From Aselliscus stoliczkanus (taxonomy: Eukaryota; Chordata; Mammalia; Chiroptera; Hipposideridae), in the NCBI GenBank assembly GCA_033961575.1, contig CM066734.1:78281501-78345500 (forward strand): DNA of 64,000 nt, written 5' to 3'. Below, piece after piece: positions 59,265 through 64,000 of this stretch (positions are counted from its first letter, which is position 1; each line of letters opens with the position of its first letter). Both the position numbers and the translations under genes were made by a program. Below the pieces are notes generated by a model. It was not told the origin of the DNA and ran no database searches. It saw only the letters and a program-made list of their open reading frames with translations.

Positions 59265-59338
59265 TTCCCACATTGGGAGTCAAACCTGGGGCTCGGGAGG
59301 AAAACTGGGAATCCTAGCCACTATGTTGCCAGATGTGA
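59265..59338 (-). pseudogene. tRNA-Glu(TTC)-like pseudogene
   Basis: The minus strand reads, in order, a TAGTGGCTAGGATTCC D-arm/stem region, a loop TTTTCCT with TTC at the anticodon position, GGTTTGACTCCC at the T arm, and a 3' end AATGTGGGAA. Aligned with mammalian tRNA-Glu-TTC as remembered, most positions agree from the D arm to the 3' end; the 5' acceptor strand is altered and holds extra bases. A second partial T-arm/3' copy follows on the plus strand side (59222-59247). It lies beside an antisense LTR, so it could be a tRNA pseudogene or an ERV-linked copy. Not expected to be functional. Confidence 0.6.
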
Positions 59339-59341
59339 GCC

Positions 59342-59500
59342 CTCCTCAGTGCGATGTTCAGGTTCCTGGTGTCTCAAGGAAAGAATTGAAAGAGACACAG
59401 AGGTAAAGTGGTGAAAGAGCAGTTTATTAAAAGAGATAGTACACTTCAAATAGTTTGGAACGGGCCAAGCACAAAGGAGTGGCTCAAAGGCACTGACTGG
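59342..59500 (-). mobile_element. ERV LTR 3' part (class I type), antisense
   Basis: The minus strand has AATAAACTGCTC (AATAAA is the complement of 59423-59428), then a CTTTACCTCTGTGTCTCTTTC-like stretch and GAGACACCAGGAACC, the arrangement of an R/U5 region. Ends and TSD are not resolved. The fragment at 1231-1388 has a similar polyadenylation region. Confidence 0.6.
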
Positions 59501-60530
59501 CAAGGACCTGGAGGTTTTATTTCCTTCTCTTCTAGAATGGGCTACTCCTCTCTAATTGTGAGGCTGCTTGATTGATACCTGTGATTGATAATGGCTAATG
59601 GTTATGGTAAACAAGAGCAAGTTTGGGCAGAGAGGGGAGGTCTTTTTCCCATAGACTATGTTAGACATGCAGGACTATCACCTGATGTGTTTGGGCATAT
59701 CGGAGGCCCAATTTCTGTCTTTAACTGCCTGCCTTATGTCCCCCTTGAGAGATGTGATCCCCATAAATCTCTATGGGAAGTTGAGGGACAGGAGATCTCC
59801 TCTTCTGTATCTGCTTCCTGATGAGTGTGGCCATGGTCCCTACATATCAGGGCTTCATGGGATTCTCACCCTACCTGATCTTAGGTGAGGGGTAGGGGTT
59901 TTGAGATCCACTTGGAGGACCATGTTGACTTCTACGGTTGGGATATCCTGGAAGGCTTGGTTGGGGATCACTTGTATCCCAACAGCCCCTAGGTGAGAGG
60001 AGATAGATTTTTGTTAATAGAGTTAAAAGTGTTGGCCCAAGAAGCAGGATTTAAAGCCACTGTGGTGAAAACTTGTTCAGCTTCATGGAGGTTGGCCTTT
60101 CTTCTGGTTTACTGGTCATTCCTGTATTGTTCCCCGGGAACTAGGCCTGTGATACAATATCCATAGTCAACAGACATTAATCACAAGCTTTAGGATACTT
60201 ATCTCAAGCAGGGGTAGGAGATTTCTATGATTTGGGGTAAAAACAATCTATTATTTATGATTAAGAAACTGACTTGAAAAATGATTATAACCAGCCAAAA
60301 CACTAGGGAAAAGAAAACTTAGAATTCCTATAGTGAAATTCTTTTGGCCAGTATCAGTGGTATAGATTTAAAACCCTCCACAGCTCTTCCAGCATTTCCT
60401 GTAAGTGTGATTGGGCACATCTGAAGAAAAAAGACATTGTTTATGAGGATGTTTCTCAAGAAACGCTCATCAGTAAATGTGGGGTTTTTTAGGACAGTGT
60501 CAGTTTGAAGAAAATAAAATAAAATAAAAT
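59501..60530 (-). mobile_element. Probable ERV-derived sequence, antisense, degraded
   Basis: Higher GC than surroundings and continuous with the LTR piece at its left. A stretch near 59925-60000 resembles the antisense of ERV internal sequence, but no gag, pol or env motif could be identified and stops are frequent. I infer ERV origin from position and composition only. Confidence 0.35.
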
Positions 60531-60779
60531 TTAAAACTTAATTTAAGCTATCCCAAAGTAAAGATAACCATGGAAAAACTGTTCACTCTTACTATGACAT
60601 GTCCTAGTTATAACTCAAAGATTTTTTTCTATAATCTTCATGCATCAGAATGAGCTGAGGTTACCTTTAAACAAGTAGATTACTCTAGAGCAATATAAGG
60701 GAGAATCAATTTTTCCAGGCATGTTTCAGCAACCCCATATCCCATACCTTCATACTAGATGATTGCCCAGAACAACATG

Positions 60780-61460
60780 CTGTGGTCACACAGCAGCCTA
60801 GCCGTTTGCTTCCCTGCACCTTTCCTTAACAACAGATCCTCATGGAGACAGTACTTTCATTATGCTTATGGCAATTCCCCATGGGACACCAAGAAAGAGG
60901 GCGGGTGAGCCAAAGACGGGTACAACCCTAAGGTTAATAAGGCAACCTAAGCCAGGCACTGTCCAGGGAGGTACCATGGAAGGAATCATGGAGGTGAAGA
61001 ACATGGGCCTGAGATCCCTTGTCTGCAGGGCTGAATGCCTGTGTGAGAAGTGAAATTTGAACAAATGATAACGTCAGTACTCCATGCATTCTAGCCTTTA
61101 GATCTCATAATGAGCAGTTTCTGTCTCCCCAGGAGGTATACATATACAGGTCATGAGACTTTCAGCCAAGGTAGGCTGCGGGCCACAGGACAATTGGAAG
61201 TGAGCAATGTTTTCTGGAATGATGTATGGAACCTACAGAACGTGGAAAGAACAATGATACTTCCCTGTATGGAACCTAATAAAAGCTGCAGTCTCACTCG
61301 ATTCAGGGCTCATTGTCCATCAGGCACTGAGTCCCCTGGCTAGCACTACTTCTGAACTATCCTTTTTCTCTTGCCTATCATTTCTGTTTCTCAGTCCCGG
61401 TTGGCCCTCTCAAGGAAGCCAGACCCCGTCCTGCAGGACTCAACAACCTCTGACTTGCCC
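60780..61460 (+). mobile_element. LTR-like block, copy 2 of a related pair
   Basis: Shares ordered blocks with 56690-57060. AATAAAAGC lies near 61279, followed by CTCACTCGATTCAGG. The GC-rich right part (61380-61460) has TCCCGGTTGGCCCTCTCAAG. The order suggests U3-R-U5 on the plus strand. Same-strand copies about 4.1 kb apart could be the two LTRs of one provirus, but divergence between them is too high to say so. Confidence 0.5.
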
Positions 61461-63430
61461 CACCCAACTTTAAAAGGGCTCTGAAGTCATCACAGTTTGT
61501 CCATTTATTTTAAAATTCATTATGTATCTATAATGTGTTTGTGCTTAGATTATTATTGTCCCTCTATTTGATATTATTTTTATTTTTATGTTAGCATTAT
61601 ATTCAAGAAAGGTGAAAGGCTATTTCTGAGAGTGGGAAAATATCAGCAGCATATTTAACAAATAATTACATCAAGATATAAAAAAAATGTATGAACAATC
61701 AAAAAAGGAAGGGCAAATAAATATCATTATTATTGAAATGAAAAATATACATAAAGTTTGACAAAGCAAATTTATTTCCAGATTGATATTCTCCAGCAAT
61801 AATTGGAAGTGTACATGGATAGTCAGTCATATGCTAGTAAGGAGATGGAAAATTGTTTGTAACAGATAAATCTTCAGAAATAAGCTAAGGGTTTTATAAG
61901 CAATGGGGTGGGAGTGGGAGCTGTATTTGTATATTATAGTACATCTAGTCCATAGAATAATATGAAACTTCAGAAAAAATAAGGCAAAAAATGTACTGAT
62001 AAGGGAAAATTTCCAAGACATCATTAAATGAAAAATAAATTCATCTAATATACATGTATGTATGTGCATGTACACAAAATTAATTACTACTAACAGTTTT
62101 ATACATGGTTTCTCAGGGGGTTATACCAAATATAAATGGTGTATTTTAATCTGTATTTTTTTTCCTAGTTTGAAACTTTTTAATAATAAGATAAATTAAT
62201 GTGTAACATAAGTATTATGAAATTAAAAAATAATTACTGGAAATCTAGAAATTAAAAAATACAGATAAATATAAAGAAAAATTCCCATAATACCCATCTT
62301 TCAGAAATTAACCCTTGGTAACACTTTGGCATAATTCTTTACATAGATGATAGGTGATAGATATATTTACATGTGTATATATATACATTTTACTATATTC
62401 AGATTTTGTTTTGTTGTTAGTTTGAATGCTGTTTTTTAATATTTCTATTTTCCTATTTTCTTTTTCCTTGAGAACAATGATGGGACAAGAACTTTTCTAA
62501 TATTTGTTTTGCAAATTTCAATTCTAAAATTTTGACATGATTTCAGGTGACGATCACTGCAAAGTATGAGTGCCCAATTCAAAGTCTATTTACTAACATT
62601 TCATGCATTTTAAGTAGTTTATTGTGATAATTTGGTGAAATTTAGTATTTTGTTTTAACTTTAAATCATGTGCCTCTGAATAATTATTTGCAGGGTATAT
62701 CTTCTTTTCCACCTAACCTTTTTCCTAATAACTGTTTTGTTTTTTTTACTGAAACTATTTATAATCTTATTTGGTCAATCTTCCATTGTGTTTCACTGAT
62801 ATTTTTATTCCATGATTTTTATGTTTATTCTGACACAGAAAATAAGACCACTCTTAGGAAACACAGTTGTAATTATAAAACCAAAACCTTACGATTTATA
62901 ATAATGACATTTAGTGATATCAAACAGATACCAGAATTTCCATATTCAAATAAACCTTCAGGTTAGAATAGGCTGCAAAACTGAGAGTTCTGTAGAAACT
63001 GACATTTCATGAACATTATTTTTGATAGCAAAACACTAGGGGATCTTGGAGAAAAAGATATTAAAATTGTACAGAAACATATAAGATAACAAATGGGAAA
63101 ATAATAAAAATTTTCCCTTAGCATATTTTAATTCAGTGAAAAACCTTTTATTTTTTATTTTATCTTTTGTCTCAGGCAAAGCTGCAGAAGCAAAAGAGAT
63201 GTAGATAGAAGAAATTATTTAGGATACTTTTGAACTCAAGTTAAACATGCAGACATCTGTTCATATTTCTGACCTGCTTAAACTTCATCAGTTGGCTAAA
63301 ATACTGAAACATCCTCTAAAATATGAATTGATCCTTAACGAATGCCATGTTAAGAGGAGAAAATGAACATGAAATTGCATTGTCACTTTATTGAAGTTTG
63401 CATTTTATTTACTTTGTGTTATCTTTATGC
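61461..63430. other. Unassigned AT-rich DNA
   Basis: No gene, RNA gene or repeat family recognised over about 2 kb. Confidence 0.6.
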
Positions 63431-63434
63431 CTTA

Positions 63435-64000
63435 TTTCTTTTTCTTTCTTTTTCTTTATTTTTTTTAATTCTTTTTTTGTGAAAGAAACATTTTTTTAAA
63501 ATTAGCTTCAGGTGTACAACACAGTGCAATAGTTATATTTTTTACCCCTCAAAGTGACAACCCCCCATCCCCAGTTCGCCACCCCACTCTTTCCCCCCCA
63601 CCATATCATACATATCTATTACAATTCCTTTGACTCCCTTTGACAGTATAATCCACATCCCGTGACTATCTATATATTTAATTACAGTTGCCATACAATA
63701 TTATACAACATCAGTTTCAGGTGTACAGGGCAGTGATCAAGCCTCTACTCCATCCATGAAGTGGTCTCCCTGACAAGACATGTGACCATCTGACACCCCA
63801 CAAAATATTTACAACAGTATTATATTCCCCAAACTGTCTTTCACATCCCTGTGGCAATATTGCAGTTACCTATTTATGCTGTCTAATCCCTTCCCCTTTT
63901 CCCTCATCCCCATCTCCCCTCCCAACTAGCAACCCTGTTTTTCCTCTATATCTGTGAGACTGTTTCTGTTTACTTTGCTCATTCATTCAGTTTTTCAGGT
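63435..64000 (-). mobile_element. L1 3' end, antisense, running off the window
   Basis: Starts after a T-rich tract (complement of an L1 poly(A) tail). 'ttcaggtgtacaacacagtgcaatag', C-rich text (complement of a G-rich 3'UTR) and 'ctctatatctgtgagactgtttctg' are antisense L1 3'UTR text of laurasiatherian type. The element's 5' part lies beyond 64000. Confidence 0.85.

Noticed and set aside
59029..59406. A 125-codon frame beginning at a GT microsatellite
   Set aside because: Part of it is translated microsatellite (Cys-Val repeats) and the rest is antisense tRNA-like and LTR sequence.

Overview
The window looks like 64 kb of gene-poor, AT-rich mammalian nuclear DNA. I found no intact protein-coding gene, no rRNA, no functional tRNA and no CRISPR array. 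Nearly all interpretable sequence is transposable-element sequence of several ages. Old MIR, MLT1, MLT2 and L1M/HAL1-like remnants mark a placental mammal. At least eleven copies of a ~100-bp tRNA-derived SINE are much younger, because most keep near-perfect target-site duplications (TSDs). The SINE head resembles equid ERE-type tRNA-Ser-derived heads, but the body is short. My best guess is a laurasiatherian, possibly a horseshoe-bat-type (rhinolophoid) genome; this is inference and not resolved here. Family names rest on memory of consensus sequences; no database was searched.

Layout. 1-3945: antisense L1 interrupted by an LTR fragment, a ~435-bp composite SINE and a 292-bp hAT element. 3946-9950: mostly unassigned, with MIR, MLT2-like and old L1 5'UTR-like pieces. 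9960-15210: SINE, a CCAAT-rich LTR, an old internally deleted sense L1, a 511-bp TA-flanked MITE, a MIR and a GC-rich block ending in poly(A). 15210-20712: unassigned DNA, microsatellites, a 23-bp-arm hairpin, an LTR-like block and one SINE. 20729-26859: a recognisable L1 with both ends and a 16-bp TSD, a tandem-monomer 5'UTR, a frameshifted ORF1 and an ORF2 missing most of RT and the region after it. 28015-30197: a 5'-truncated L1 carrying a solo LTR that itself carries a SINE.

31570-39040: A-rich old L1M/HAL1-type sequence with SINEs and tetranucleotide repeats. 39536-46120: SINEs, one LTR, a second composite SINE and weak MIR or L1 traces. 46120-53100: mostly unassigned, plus a mariner-type MITE, an MLT1 LTR and a 5'-inverted L1. 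53100-61460: MLT2, a SINE, a solo LTR with a 6-bp TSD, two related LTR-like blocks, an L1 tail with two SINEs, and an antisense ERV region containing a tRNA-Glu(TTC)-like pseudogene. 61460-63430: nothing recognised. 63435-64000: antisense L1 3' end running off the window.

No genes act together here; the interest lies in the nested insertion history, the composite SINE family, the L1 monomers and a few unexplained structures (a perfect-core hairpin, exon-like segments, a GC-rich retrocopy-like block). Long open frames in the window are explained as shadows of these repeats.
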